Assembly: GCA_014843695.1 (NCBI GenBank)
Contig: CM026397.1
Coordinates: 49,605,221-49,669,220, forward strand
Reading direction: 5' to 3'
Length of the DNA: 64,000 nucleotides
Origin: Archivesica marissinica
Lineage: Eukaryota; Mollusca; Bivalvia; Venerida; Vesicomyidae
The notes under the pieces are model-generated. The model saw only the letters and a program-made list of their open reading frames with translations, ran no database searches and was not told the origin of the DNA. Below, piece after piece: positions 41,755-52,501 of the stretch. The translations under genes and the position numbers were made by a program. Position 1 is the first letter of the stretch; each line of letters begins with the position of its first letter.

Positions 41755-42004
41755 GTAAAGTTTAAACTTTATTTATTTTACAATCGAAGCAAGTTTTAAC
41801 AACTTTTATTAATCACTCTCGTTGGCGCGGATGAAAGCGTATATGTTGTCATTCGTGTGGGAGGAAACCGCAATACCCGGAGAAAACCCACCTGTCCGAT
41901 CTGGCGACCACCGTACCATCTCACATACTTCCCTGTCCGAGGATCGAACCCAGGTTGCATTGGTGAGAAGCGAACGCGCTAACCACTGTGCTAATCGGAC
42001 AGCC
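41755..42004 (-). mobile_element. SINE family A, full length, downstream of IFT25
   Basis: AAGTTTAAACTTTATTTATT tail to ACCACTGTGCTAATCGGACA head. Probably within or next to the IFT25 3' UTR. Confidence 0.9.
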
Positions 42005-42065
42005 AATTACTGTAGATTTCAATGACATTTGCAAGGTTACTGTTTTCGCATATAACCTAAATTGT

Positions 42066-42276
42066 GTGGCGTCCAGTGGTAGAGCGTCGGATTTGGAATC
42101 GAGCGGTCCCGGGTTCGATACTCGGTCAGGCCACGTATGTAGTGTCATTGAGCAAGGCACCTCAAACACATTGCTTAGTACTGGTTAACCACTTAGGTCG
42201 GCTAAGCTTGCCCAGGAAAACATGTATACGTCCCCGCAAGGGGTTTGACATTAATGGAACATACATACATACATAA
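42066..42276 (+). mobile_element. SINE family D, full length
   Basis: GTGGCGTCCAGTGGTAGAGC head, B box GGGTTCGATACTCGG, CAGGCCAC pairs with the 5' end as a tRNA acceptor stem would, then a unique body and (CATA)n tail. tRNA-like over the first ~70 bases. Confidence 0.88.
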
Positions 42277-42303
42277 ATTAATGCAGCTATAAGTTACCAG
42301 ATA

Positions 42304-42481
42304 CAGTCAAACCTGTCTTAAGCAGTCAGCCAAGGGAATCACAGAAAATGGCTGCTTATCACAGGTGGCTGCTTAATAGAGGTCAAATGTATAATGAAAC
42401 AACATATTGGGAACCCAGAAACTGGCTGCTTAATACAGGTTGGCTGCTTAATAGAGTTGACCACTAACACCGGTTTGACTG
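42304..42481 (+). mobile_element. MITE family F copy 4
   Basis: CAGTCAAACCTGTCTTAAGC to ACTAACACCGGTTTGACTG with TA flanks. Confidence 0.9.
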
Positions 42482-42503
42482 TACATCAAATACTTCAGAC
42501 AGT

Positions 42504-42735
42504 ATAAACTTTAATTACTTTTCAATGATTGCAAAGCAAGCTTTAACTACTTCTATTAATCACACTCTTTGGCTCGTATGAAAGCGTAAATGTTGTTATT
42601 CCGAACTCCTTCGTGTGGGAGCAAACCGGAGTACCCAGAAAAAACGCACCTGTCCGATGTGGCGACCACCCTACCATCTTGCATACCTCCCGGTCCGAGG
42701 ATCGAACCATAGCTTCCTAACCACTGCGATAATAG
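42504..42735 (-). mobile_element. SINE family A, diverged
   Basis: TATAAACTTTAATTACTTTT tail to AACCACTGCGATAATAGCAC head. Confidence 0.85.
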
Positions 42736-42890
42736 CACAACAAACAGTTGATACAAGGAATGTAGCAAGTCGAATGACACAAATACAAATCATAGTCTGC
42801 TACTTCAAACGATATTTCTGTTCCATGGTATCTATTGTTGACAGTATGGACACCTTTGTTTATTGTCGGAATACACAATATATATTAAAT

Positions 42891-43130
42891 ACATTTTTTC
42901 CCTCTCCCTCATGGCGATGGATTCCATCAGGAATGAGGTCTCAAGAGTGATTAATATAAGTTGTAATAACTTGTTTCGCAATCGAGCTAAAATAAATTTG
43001 TATAAATACATTTTTTCTCTCCCTCATGGCGATGGATTCCACCAGGAATGAGGTCTCGAGAGTAATTATTATAAGTTGTAATAACTTGTTTCGCAATCGA
43101 GCTAAAATAAATTTGTATAAATACATTTTT
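42891..43130 (+). mobile_element. SINE family C, two truncated copies in tandem (~117-bp unit)
   Basis: Each copy runs TACATTTTTTCCCTCTCCCT (or TTCTCT) to GCTAAAATAAATTTGTATAA; the junction repeats ATACATTTTTT. This is local duplication of one truncated insertion. Confidence 0.9.
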
Positions 43131-43277
43131 TGGATTTGTTGATTTATAGTCGCCCCATGGTTAAGCGAGGCGATGCCTCCAGAAGTATATTGTTTTATTT
43201 GTTTGCGATCATAGTGCACGATGATCCAACTACAGTAACACCCATGGTTCCATGGAAATCAGATTCCTTTTTAAATA

Positions 43278-43455
43278 CAGTCAAACCTGTCTTAAACAGC
43301 CAGCCATGGGAATCACAGAAAGTGGCTGCTTAGCACCGGTGGCTGCTTAATAGAGGTCAAATGTATAATAAAACAGCAATTTGGGAATCTGGAAACTGGC
43401 TGCTTAATCCAGGTTGGCTGCTTAATGGAGGTGACCACTAACACAGGTTTGACTG
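43278..43455 (+). mobile_element. MITE family F copy 5
   Basis: CAGTCAAACCTGTCTTAAAC to AACACAGGTTTGACTG with TA flanks. Confidence 0.9.
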
Positions 43456-43472
43456 TAACGTCTTTTTATAAA

Positions 43473-44217
43473 TCTCGCCTGGTCAGTTATATAAATATAT
43501 TTTTAACACCGATACCATTAATTGGGCCGTATTATATAAATAAAGTCTGATTATTGTTGTTGTTCTGTTATATGCCCGGATGTTGTATATCACCGATACC
43601 CAAGATCCTTGTTTATAGTACTATCTGAAATACTATTATTAGAGGTAACCTCGTGATCAAACTGTGAACTGTGACGGTTTCGATGTTTGAATGATTATTA
43701 AGTATTTTCATGTTCAACTGTCCTTTCTTAGAACAGTACTTTCTTGCATAAATGTATATAGAATATCCGTCTCAAGTTACACTCGATTTTAGTATTATTC
43801 TTTATACCTACCGAAAACGTTGCAAATATTTATTATGTACATTTCTATTGGAGAGGAATTAATATAAGTTTTCTGAAAACTTTTTTTGTGTTATGCATGT
43901 AAATTTATTGGAATAAATACTGTTTAAAGCAAACTGTGACCTCCGGATTCGAAGTCCCATGTGTCACTGGACCACTCTCACGTCCATATATCCTCTGACC
44001 GTCTTGACGGACGTATCGGGTTGTATAACGCTACATTGTAAACGTGACAGTATGCCCAATGAAAACGTTGGCAGTTTTCTTACGTAGGTTGGTGCACCAA
44101 GTACTGGTTAACCACTGGAGCCTGTTCAGGTAATGTATTGTTAGGTAATCTGCCTGCCGACACAAACATGGTGCTTATGATGGCTTAAACCCTGAACAAA
44201 TATTATTGCCAATGAGA
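43473..44217. other. Repeat P copy, then a SINE E 3' part (44050-44200)
   Basis: Positions 43473-43545 (GCCTGGTCAGTTATATAAAT, TACCATTAATTGGGCCGTA) are repeat P. Positions 44050-44200 (TTGGCAGTTTTCTTACGTAG, GTTAACCACTGGAGCCTG) are the body of SINE E without its tRNA head. The rest is unassigned. Confidence 0.55.
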
Positions 44218-44360
44218 GACATTAGTCAGTTACTGCCCCTGAATACTCATGAAAGTATATTGGTCCTCTTAATTGGCTTCCTCTGTTTTTATCGTTGTTT
44301 CCTTTGCACCACATGCTATCTGTTTTCATTAGTTTTCTTATCTTATAATTATTAAATTAC
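44218..44360 (+). repeat. Dispersed repeat L copy 1
   Basis: CAGTTACTGCCCCTGAATAC and TATCGTTGTTTCCTTTGCAC match 51685-51790. Confidence 0.7.
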
Positions 44361-44430
44361 TAAATATCGACAGACATCCTACAGCATATCCAATGGATAC
44401 TTTACTGTAGAAATTGATTATAAATTAATT

Positions 44431-44555
44431 AACATGCTTTTGATAAAATCACATTTATCATACCGCAACATCTGGTTATAGTAGTTAAACCAATAAAAAC
44501 AAAAGCTTTCAACTAAAAGGACCAATACATATTTCGGGATAAATCAGACTTTATC
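44431..44555 (+). repeat. Dispersed repeat K copy 2
   Basis: See 2253-2375: TTTTGATAAAATCACATTTA and ATTTCGGGATAAATCAGACT. Confidence 0.7.
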
Positions 44556-44740
44556 TGTGGGAGGTAATCGAAAACCCAATAATGTCTCTCATTGTTTGCA
44601 AGGTCATGGTTGGATGAACATGCTTGTTGATCAGTGAATCCTACTGAGGATACATAAAGTCTTTCATGCTGGCTTGCGGAACGTAGACGGTTCTACCCGT
44701 GTACCCATCTCTACTTGGAAGGTCACCAATCATACCTGGC

Positions 44741-45003
44741 TGTTTGTTATGTTCTATTTTGGGTTTTACGCCTGCATCAGCACCATTTTTGTGCTATATC
44801 GCCTGCGAGCTGTTTACCTAACAACACCTTTCCTGGGCAGGCTCCAGCGGTTAACCAGTACTTGGGTGCACCAACCTCCGTAAGAAACTGCCTACTTTTT
44901 CATATAAATGAGACACGGTCTGAGTGGGGCTCGAACCCGTGACCATCAGTGATGATAGGTTACAGTGGTATACAAGTCAGCGTCCTTTAACCACGGAGGC
45001 GGA
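44741..45003 (-). mobile_element. SINE family E, full length
   Basis: Minus strand: head CCGCCTCCGTGGTTAAAGGA, B box GGGTTCGAGCCCCACTC, body CTTACGGAGGTTGGTGCACC, end near ATGGTGCTGATGCAGGCGTA. Confidence 0.85.
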
Positions 45004-45143
45004 CATGCTGTTGGTGTGACTTTTAAACCCCCAACACATCGATATGAGGGAAATGTTTATTAGTGGAAGGGCCATAACTAATGTTGCTAGAACGTGTGGC
45101 CCGACCCGTTATTTAATTTGCCATGTTTTGTATTCACATGTAT

Positions 45144-45822
45144 ACTAGCTGACATAGAAAACTCACACCTACATTATATGATAATTATTACATGAACATG
45201 AAATACGAAGGATTCCATCAAAGATATATCGCATCTTTTTTACCACACACAAACTTAACAACTAAAAATATTCCAAAATGTTTAAAACTATGTATTTATA
45301 TAGTTATTGTTTTTCATGTAAAAACATACTTATGTCCTCTATTATATAAACTAGCGATTACATTCCATGTGAGTGTTTTACGTTTATTTATCGTCGCTAC
45401 CGGTTGCCCATATGAGCGATGCCTCCTGAAGAGATTAGTCATTTTAGATTTTTGGAGGATAGTGCAATTATACAGACAAGAGATCCATTCCAGAGTATCA
45501 TCTGGCTCTTTTACGTGCACAGTGTACAGCACCGACACGAGACCTTGGTTTAATGTCCCATCTGAAAGACTTAATTGTATTAGGGTCAGACGGGGGATCA
45601 AACCTGCGATCCCTGGATTTTTGTCCAGCGTGTTACCACTGGACTACAGATCCGTCTGCAGACATTTCATGCAGTCTAGATAAACCGTTCAATAAGTGGC
45701 TACACCCAATACCCCCATGTGAGCTAAGCCTTTGACACACTGTTTAGATCGCGTTGATTGGTTGGCACCATTGCTATTGTTTCTTGAAATCGCAACAAAG
45801 TGTTCGTTTTCTATGTAAAACG
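45144..45822 (+). mobile_element. Element I copy 2, with SINE B inside
   Basis: Starts GACATAGAAAACTCACACC and ends GTGTTCGTTTTCTATGT, imperfect inverted ends. Without the SINE it is about 390 bp. The single ATAGAAAAC..TTATAT unit here is the 36-bp unit amplified in copy 1. Confidence 0.7.
45372..45660 (-). mobile_element. SINE family B, full length, in element I
   Basis: Tail TTTTACGTTTATTTATCGTC to head CTACAGATCCGTCTGCA. Flanks ACATTCCATG and ACATTTCATG form a 10-bp target duplication with one mismatch. Confidence 0.9.
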
Positions 45823-45988
45823 AATCGAGCAATAAAATATGATTAAACAGGAAGAAAAAAGATCAACTTGGTAATTATGTAATTTTAGAGGTCATGGTAA
45901 GTTACTAACTACGTTGTGGATAGGGTAGCAGATATATCGATGTTCTGCTTCCGTGTGTAGATATGAATACTGATTCGTCTTCCATCTA

Positions 45989-46165
45989 CAGTCAAACCTG
46001 TGTTAGTGGTCACCTCTATTAAGCAGCCAACCTGCATTAAGCAGCCAGTTTTCATATTCCCAATATGTTACGTTGTTATACATTGACCTCTATTAAGCAG
46101 CCACCTCTGCTAAGCAGCCACTTTCTGTGATGCCCTTGATTGGCTACTTAAGACAGGTTTGACTG
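45989..46165 (-). mobile_element. MITE family F copy 6
   Basis: CAGTCAAACCTGTGTTAGTG to AAGACAGGTTTGACTG with TA flanks. Confidence 0.9.
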
Positions 46166-46229
46166 TACTTGGATAATCCTCAATAGCCATTTGGAAATGC
46201 AATTACAAATGTTTACCAAAAATATTTTA

Positions 46230-46410
46230 AAAGTTTAAACTTTATTTATTTTACAACGATTGCGAAGCAAGTTTCAACAACTTATATATAAATCACTCTC
46301 GTTGCCGCGGATGAAAGCGTACATGTGGTCATCCCTGTGGTAGGAAACCGGAGTACCCGGAGAAAACCCACTTCAGTTTCTGATCTGGCGACCACCGTAC
46401 CATCTCGCAT
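46230..46410 (-). mobile_element. SINE family A, 5'-truncated
   Basis: AAGTTTAAACTTTATTTATT tail to GACCACCGTACCATCTCGCA; the tRNA head is lost. Confidence 0.85.
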
Positions 46411-46732
46411 GGTAAATATTTTAATATCAGGCGAGCGACTGTCGATCATCTCAATGGTACTCTAGTCTAATCTTCATATAACAATACGATATTATCCCTA
46501 ATGGTTTACATTTGCATGATCCATCAGGTTGTACCCATTAATACGCACGTTCCCAGTTGCACGAGTCTCTAATGTACATTTGTGTTCCATTCTGAAGAAA
46601 ATATGAATCCTTCCCATTGTTTTATGTTTATTGATTTCCAACTTGTGAATAACATTAATATTCATTATAAATGGCAGCATAAATCCAATTTGTAAATGGA
46701 CGATTCAAGGGGCAGAATGTTGTTACGGGGTG
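46411..46732. other. Unannotated interval
   Basis: A minus-strand segment after an acceptor-like ATTTTCTTCAG (near 46598) is open to a TAG, but in two frames and with no family match; not accepted as an exon. Confidence 0.35.
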
Positions 46733-46916
46733 ATTAGTTTATACACCTTTATTTTAGCTCGATCGCGAAACAAATTCGTACAACTTATATTAATCACTCT
46801 CGAGACTTCATTCCTGGTGGAATCCATCGCCACGAGCGAAAAAGAGAAGAGGCTCGAACTCCGGACCTGAAGCGAACGCGCATCCACTGCGCTATCACGG
46901 CTTCCACTGAGGGGTG
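46733..46916 (-). mobile_element. SINE family C with internal deletion
   Basis: Tail TTTATTTTAGCTCGATCGCG, head TCCACTGCGCTATCACGGCT. The middle between GAGAAGAGG and CTCGAACTCCGG is deleted. Confidence 0.88.
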
Positions 46917-47065
46917 ATGGATAGTGGGGGCTAAATTACTGTTGTTCACCATCAAGCTGTGCATAATTTATTGTTAATTGCTTTCCTGAATGGACCATCA
47001 CTTATCTTCTTCCATTGCAAGGTTTCTAGCAGAACTGTGGTGCATCGAGTGTGAGCTCCCATATA

Positions 47066-47346
47066 CGTGTTTACGTTTATTTATCGTCGCTACCGGCTGC
47101 CCATATGAGCGACGCCTCCCGAAGAGATTAGTCATTTTAGATTTTTGGAGGATAGTGCAATGATACAGAGAGACCCATTCCAGAGTATCCTCTGGTTCTT
47201 TTACGTGCACGGTGTAAAGTACCGACACGAGACCTCGGTTTAACGTCCCATCTGAAAAGATTTTATTAGGGTCAGATGGGGGATCGAACCTGTGATCCCT
47301 GGATTACCAGTCCAGCGTGTTACCACTGGACTACAGATCCGTCTGT
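47066..47346 (-). mobile_element. SINE family B, full length
   Basis: GTGTTTACGTTTATTTATCG tail to GGACTACAGATCCGTCTGT head; small deletions in the core. Confidence 0.9.
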
Positions 47347-48026
47347 ACACCTTTATTCTTGTGTTAACATTTTTATAATGTCTAACTTTCATTTATATTG
47401 TTCTGCAGGCATTAGGTGACAAATAGGCCCATCGGGACGGGTGCATCTTAAAGGTGTGTACACATTTTGTAGTTAATGTTTATGTTTGCATAAGTCACTT
47501 TAATAAAAACTTACTTAATTTTTATATGACTGACAAGGCAAAATATATCAACGTCTGTTCCGAGGCTAATAATCAGAAACTCAATACGGCCCAATTAATG
47601 GTATCGGTGTTAAAATATATTTATATGACTGACTTTCAATATATATCAACGCCTGTTCCCAGGCTACCCGCAACCTGCAAACCCCGAAAGCTCTAGTGGT
47701 GATGCGATAAAAGTCCATCCATTTCCATACCCTTGCCGAACCGGATTAACAATTGCCTAGTGCATGACAAGGACCAACTTCTGGTTTGAAAAGATTATAT
47801 ATGAATTTGAAATATAGAATCTTCCACGAGTAGTGATTTCATACATTGGAATGTTGCTATTAGCTAGCCTTTTGGCAAGATCCTTTTTGGCACATTACCC
47901 CAGTAACCATGACTTTTAAAAAGAAGCTTTTCCAGTATGGCAGTCTACTTTATCCTTACTACATATCCAAATCAGTATGGTGCAGTAAATAGTCCCCGAT
48001 AATCAAACAAACAACTTCATGCAAAT
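47347..48026. other. Repeat P (47525-47665) and unassigned sequence
   Basis: Positions 47525-47665 hold P in opposite orientation (GGCCCAATTAATGGTATCGG, GCCTGTTCCCAGGCTA), flanked by two similar TATATGACTGAC..ATATATCAACG phrases. Positions 47700-48026 are unassigned. Confidence 0.5.
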
Positions 48027-48856
48027 AATCGACGATGATGATTGAGCTTATTTACCCTCGCCTCCGGTGAACCATATTGGCGAGCGAAATAATCGACGAT
48101 GATGATTGAGCTTATTTACCCTCGCCTCCGGCGAACCATATTGGCGAGCGAAATAATCGACGATGATGATTGAGCTTATTTACCCTCGCCTCCGGTGAAC
48201 CATATTGGCGAGCGAAATAATCGACGATGATGATTCAGCTTATTTACCCTCGCCTCCGGCGAACCATATTGGCGAGCGAAATAATCGACGATGATGATTG
48301 AGCTTATTTACCCTCGCCTCCGGCGAACCATATTGGCGAGCGAAATAATCGACGATGATGATTGAGCTTATTTACCCTCGCCTCCGGCGAACCATATTGG
48401 CGAGCGAAATAATCGACGATGATGATTCAGCTTATTTACCCTCGCCTCCGCGAACCATATGGGCGAGCGAAATCGACGATGATGATTGAGCTTATTTACC
48501 CTCGCCTCCGGCGAACCATATTGGCGAGCGAAATAATCGACGATGATGATTGAGCTTATTACCCTCGCCTCCGGCGAACCATATTGGCGAGCGAAATAAT
48601 CGACGATGATGATTCAGCTTATTTACCCTCGCCTCCGGCGAACCATATGGGCGAGCGAAATCGACGATGATGATTGAGCTTATTTACCCTCGCCTCCGGC
48701 GAACCATATTGGCGAGCGAAATAATCGACGATGATGATTCAGCTTATTTACCCTCGCCTCCGGCGAACCATATGGGCGAGCGAAATCGACGATGATGATT
48801 GAGCTTATTTACCCTCGCCTCCGGCGAACCATATGGGCGAGCGAAATAATCGACAC
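48027..48856 (-). repeat. 61-bp satellite made from a SINE H tail, 13-14 units
   Basis: The unit is AATAATCGACGATGATGATT, GAGCTTATTTACCCTCGCCT, CCGGCGAACCATATTGGCGA, GCGA. It is the 3' end of SINE H, including the GATGAT (ATC) terminus, amplified in tandem. Confidence 0.95.
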
Positions 48857-48959
48857 AATACTTTTAATCCCTATATACTGTATTCCACCACTGCTTATTT
48901 AACATTTTATTGATTTTCAACGAAGAAAATATGAAGGCAAAGGTGCAAATTATATGTCC

Positions 48960-49030
48960 AAAACAAGTTTCCATGCCACGACCAATCAGAATCCTTCCAG
49001 GTTGTATTACACGTGTGTACATATAAGCAA
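48960..49030 (+). repeat. Dispersed repeat shared with the LINE 3' flank
   Basis: GACCAATCAGAATCCTTCCA then GGTTGTATTACACGTGTGTA is nearly identical to 52345-52396. Class unknown. Confidence 0.75.
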
Positions 49031-49204
49031 TGATGTGGTGGCTGTAGTACACTGAATACAAGTAAAGTTGTGTGCTTGTTATTTTTGTTAGTATATTTAC
49101 TTCACGTTCATATAAGCGTAATAGAAATCCGTCCAATTAACAAGTAACAACCGTTTGCCTTCTGTTTCATTTTATGTTCAATTAGGAAGTATAGTTTTGA
49201 TGTT

Positions 49205-49680
49205 TTGTTTTGGTGGGAGTAAGTCACACCAAAAGCTTAGGTTATATATGGCGACTCTCCGGCTATTATTGGTGGAGGTAGATAGACAGACCTCGGGTAC
49301 CCATGGTGGGAGTTAAAGTCGCGCCAAAAGCTTAGGTTATATATGGCGACTCTCCAGCTAGTATTGGTGGAGGTAGATAGACAGACCTTGGGTACCCATG
49401 GTGGGAGTTAGTCACACCAAAAGCTTAGGTTATATATGGCGACTCTCCGGCTATTATTGGTGGAGGTAGATAGACAGACCTCGGGTACCCATGGTGGGAG
49501 TTAAAGTCGCGCCAAAAGCTTAGGTTATATATGGCGACTCTCCAGCTAGTATTGGTGGAGGTAGATAGACAGACCTTGGGTACCCATGGTGGGAGTTAGT
49601 CACACCAAAAGCTTAGGTTATATATGGCGACTCTCCGGCTATTATTGGTGGAGGTAGATAGACAGACATCGGGTACCCAT
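49205..49680. repeat. ~93-bp repeat in alternating dimers, five units
   Basis: Type 1 (AGTCACACCAAAAGC, CCGGCTATTATT, CCTCGGG) and type 2 (AAGTCGCGCCAAAAGC, CCAGCTAGTATT, CCTTGGG) alternate 1-2-1-2-1, a ~188-bp higher-order repeat. Confidence 0.92.
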
Positions 49681-49727
49681 CCGGGCAGTATTTATGGCAC
49701 GTACATGCATCTGTTGTAATATTATCT

Positions 49728-49930
49728 AACAGTCTTTCAGATGGGACGTTAAACCGAGGTCTCGTGTCGGTGCTATACACCGTGCACGTAAAAGAACCAG
49801 AGGAGACACTGGAATGGGTCTATGTCTGTATCATTGCACTATCCTCCAAAAATCTAAAATGACTAATCTATTCAGGAGGCGTCGCTCATATGGGCAACCG
49901 GTAGCGACGATAAATAGACGTAAAACACAC
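49728..49930 (+). mobile_element. SINE family B, head missing
   Basis: AACAGTCTTTCAGATGGGAC to GACGATAAATAGACGTAAAA; 5'-truncated at the core. Confidence 0.9.
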
Positions 49931-49944
49931 ACTGATGTATTATC

Positions 49945-50935
49945 GGTATATGATTGCTAGTACCGGTAGAGACTACCTCTCGCATACAGCACCACGATTG
50001 TATGCATCTACAATATCGATATATGATTGCTAGTACTGGTAGAGACCACCTCTCGCATACAGTACCACGATTGTATGCATCTACAATATCGATATATGAT
50101 TGCTAATACCGGTAGAGACTACCTCTCGCATACAGTACCACGATTGTATGCATCTACAATATCGATATATGATTGCTAATACTGGTAGAGACCACCTCTC
50201 TCATACAGTACCACGATTGTATGCATCTACAATATCGATATATGATTGCTAATACCGGTAGAGACTACCTCTCGCATACAGTACCACGATTGTATGCATC
50301 TACAATATCGATATATGATTGCTAATACCGGTAGAGACTACCTCTCGCATACAGTACCACGATTGTATGCATCTACAATATCGATATATGATTGCTAATA
50401 CTGGTAGAGACCACCTCTCGCATACAGTACCACGATTGTATGCATCTACAATATCGATATATGATTGCTAATACTGGTAGAGACTACCTCTCGCATACAG
50501 TACCACGATTGTATGCATCTACAATATCGATATATGATTGCTAATACTGGTAGAGACCACCTCTCGCATACAGTACCACGAGTATATGCATCTACAATAT
50601 CGATATATGATTGCTAGTTCTGGTAGAGACCACCTCTCGCATACAGTACCACGATTGTATGCATCTACATACAGTACCACGATTGTATGCATCTACAATA
50701 TCGATATATGATTGCTAGTACTGGTAGAGACTACCTCTCGCATACAGTACCACGATTGTATGCATCTACAATATCGATATATGATTGCTAGTACTGGTAG
50801 AGGCCACATCTCGCATACAGTACCACAATTGTATGCATCTACAATATCGATATATGATTGCTAGTACTGGTAGAGACTACCTCTCGCATACAGTACCACG
50901 ATTATATGCACCTACAATATCGATATATGATTGCT
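49945..50935. repeat. 73-bp minisatellite, ~13-14 units
   Basis: The unit is ATTGCTAGTACTGGTAGAGA, CTACCTCTCGCATACAGTAC, CACGATTGTATGCATCTACA, ATATCGATATATG. ATATCGATAT is palindromic. A 31-bp sub-duplication is at 50650-50690. Confidence 0.95.
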
Positions 50936-51139
50936 GACAATCTCCGGAGTTGATTGGTTTCTGCAATGTTATCGTGCAGTGCTATATCAGCTTTGTTTCT
51001 GACAGGCATGTCATCTGTGTCCGTGACATTAATAAATATTCTCATTAGCAATAACTAGAAGCCATATTACTTTCCTATTAACATTCGCATTGTGATTAAT
51101 TTCCCCCCAGATCACTTACCCGTCCATGGTGCATATCTA

Positions 51140-51181
<42 letters not shown>

Positions 51182-51245
51182 TAATCGTCACAAAGAGAGA
51201 GTTTTCATCTCATATAAAAGTTAATAAAAATAATGTTATGAAATG
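50936..51245. other. Unannotated interval with (TA)n
   Basis: (TA)n of about 36 bp at 51141-51175. Otherwise nothing recognised. Confidence 0.6.
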
Positions 51246-51477
51246 AAAGTCGTGATAGCGCAGTAGTAGCGCGTTAGCTTCATGTGTGAACGGTCCGGAG
51301 TTCGAGCCCCGCTGGAGCCGTTACGATTGTGCCCTTGGGCAAGGCATTTAAATTCCACGTTGACTCTTCTCTCCCCCTTGTGATGATGGATTCCATCAGG
51401 AATGAGGTCTCGAGAGTGATTAATATAAGTTGTAAGAACTTGTTTCGCAATCGAGCTAAAATAAATTTGTATAAACC
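51246..51477 (+). mobile_element. SINE family C, full length
   Basis: AAAGTCGTGATAGCGCAGTA head, B box GAGTTCGAGCCCC, tail GCAATCGAGCTAAAATAAAT. Confidence 0.92.
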
Positions 51478-51639
51478 ATATAAAATGAAAAGAGTCACAC
51501 ATTGTCTTTATCACATGAACAACATGCTTTAAACCATTTTAAAATAACTGTTCCCACGGTCCCATCTAACAATACAAACTCATGTGTATAGTAATTCACA
51601 ATAAAGATACTATTTTATTTCTAGTTAACATGTAATCAA

Positions 51640-51800
51640 CGTAACTTAAAGCAGCATTACATCGTAATAAAGGAGACATCGGTGAGTTACTGCCCCTGAA
51701 TACTCTCTAAAAGTAGATAGATCCTATTAAGTGTTTTCCTCTATTTGTATCGTTGTTTCCTTTGCACAACATGCTAACAATTTTATTCCACTATCGCTTA
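51640..51800 (+). repeat. Dispersed repeat L copy 2
   Basis: Starts TTAAAGCAGCATTACATCGT, similar to the piggyBac-like MITE end at 27658, then GTTACTGCCCCTGAATACTC as at 44218. L may therefore be an interior part of such an element. Confidence 0.6.
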
Positions 51801-51825
51801 ATGTTAGTCCTCAAATTAGTGTAAC

Positions 51826-52276
51826 CTATTTATTTTACAATGATTGCGAAACAAGTTTTAGGAACTTATATTAATCACTCGCGTTGGGGCGTATGAAAGC
51901 GTACGTATGGTCATTCGTGTGGGAGGAAATCGTGAGTCCCCGGAGAAAATCTACGTGACCGATTTGGCGACCACCGTACCATCTCACATACATCCTTGTC
52001 CGAGGTTCGAACCTGGGTTTCATTGGTGAGAAGCGAGCGTGTTATCGCAGGTTCGATCCCCTTCTGATCCTAATAATATAAACAGTCATTCAATTTGGGC
52101 TTTAAACCGAGGTCTCGTGTATGTGCTTTACACCATGTACGTAAAAGAACAGACTCTGGAATGGGTCTCTGTCTGTATCATTGCACTCCCCCCAAAATCT
52201 AAAATGACTAATACATTCAAGAGGCGTTGCTCATATGTGCAACCGGTAGCGACGATAAATAAAAGTAACACACACA
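51826..52276. mobile_element. SINE A (-) and SINE B (+) joined head to head
   Basis: Positions 51826-52040 are family A on minus, cut inside its head (TGGTGAGAAGCGAGCGTGTT). From about 52044 family B runs on plus from its B box (ATCGCAGGTTCGATCCCC) to CGATAAATAAAAG. Both tRNA heads are incomplete at the junction. Confidence 0.85.
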
Positions 52277-52501
52277 AAATAAAATCGAAGGCAACGAAGG
52301 CATAGTTGCAAACTATACGTCGAAGGTGTCAAAAGCAAGCTGTCATGCCGCGACCAATCAGAATCCTTCCAGGTTGTATTACACGTGTGTACATACACGA
52401 AAATATGTTACGGCTTGCTTTGCTTGTTGTAGTAAATTCCTCCTTTCCTAGGAGAACTGCAGTATCACAGCTACTGCATCCGCTGTCTATAAACACTGAG
52501 A
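52277..52501 (-). other. LINE 3' UTR and flank
   Basis: Between the ORF2 stop and the next SINE. Contains the dispersed repeat of 48960-49030 (52345-52396) and TTCTCCTAGGAAAGGAGGAA on minus, a small hairpin that may be part of the LINE 3' end. No terminal microsatellite or target duplication could be fixed. Confidence 0.5.
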
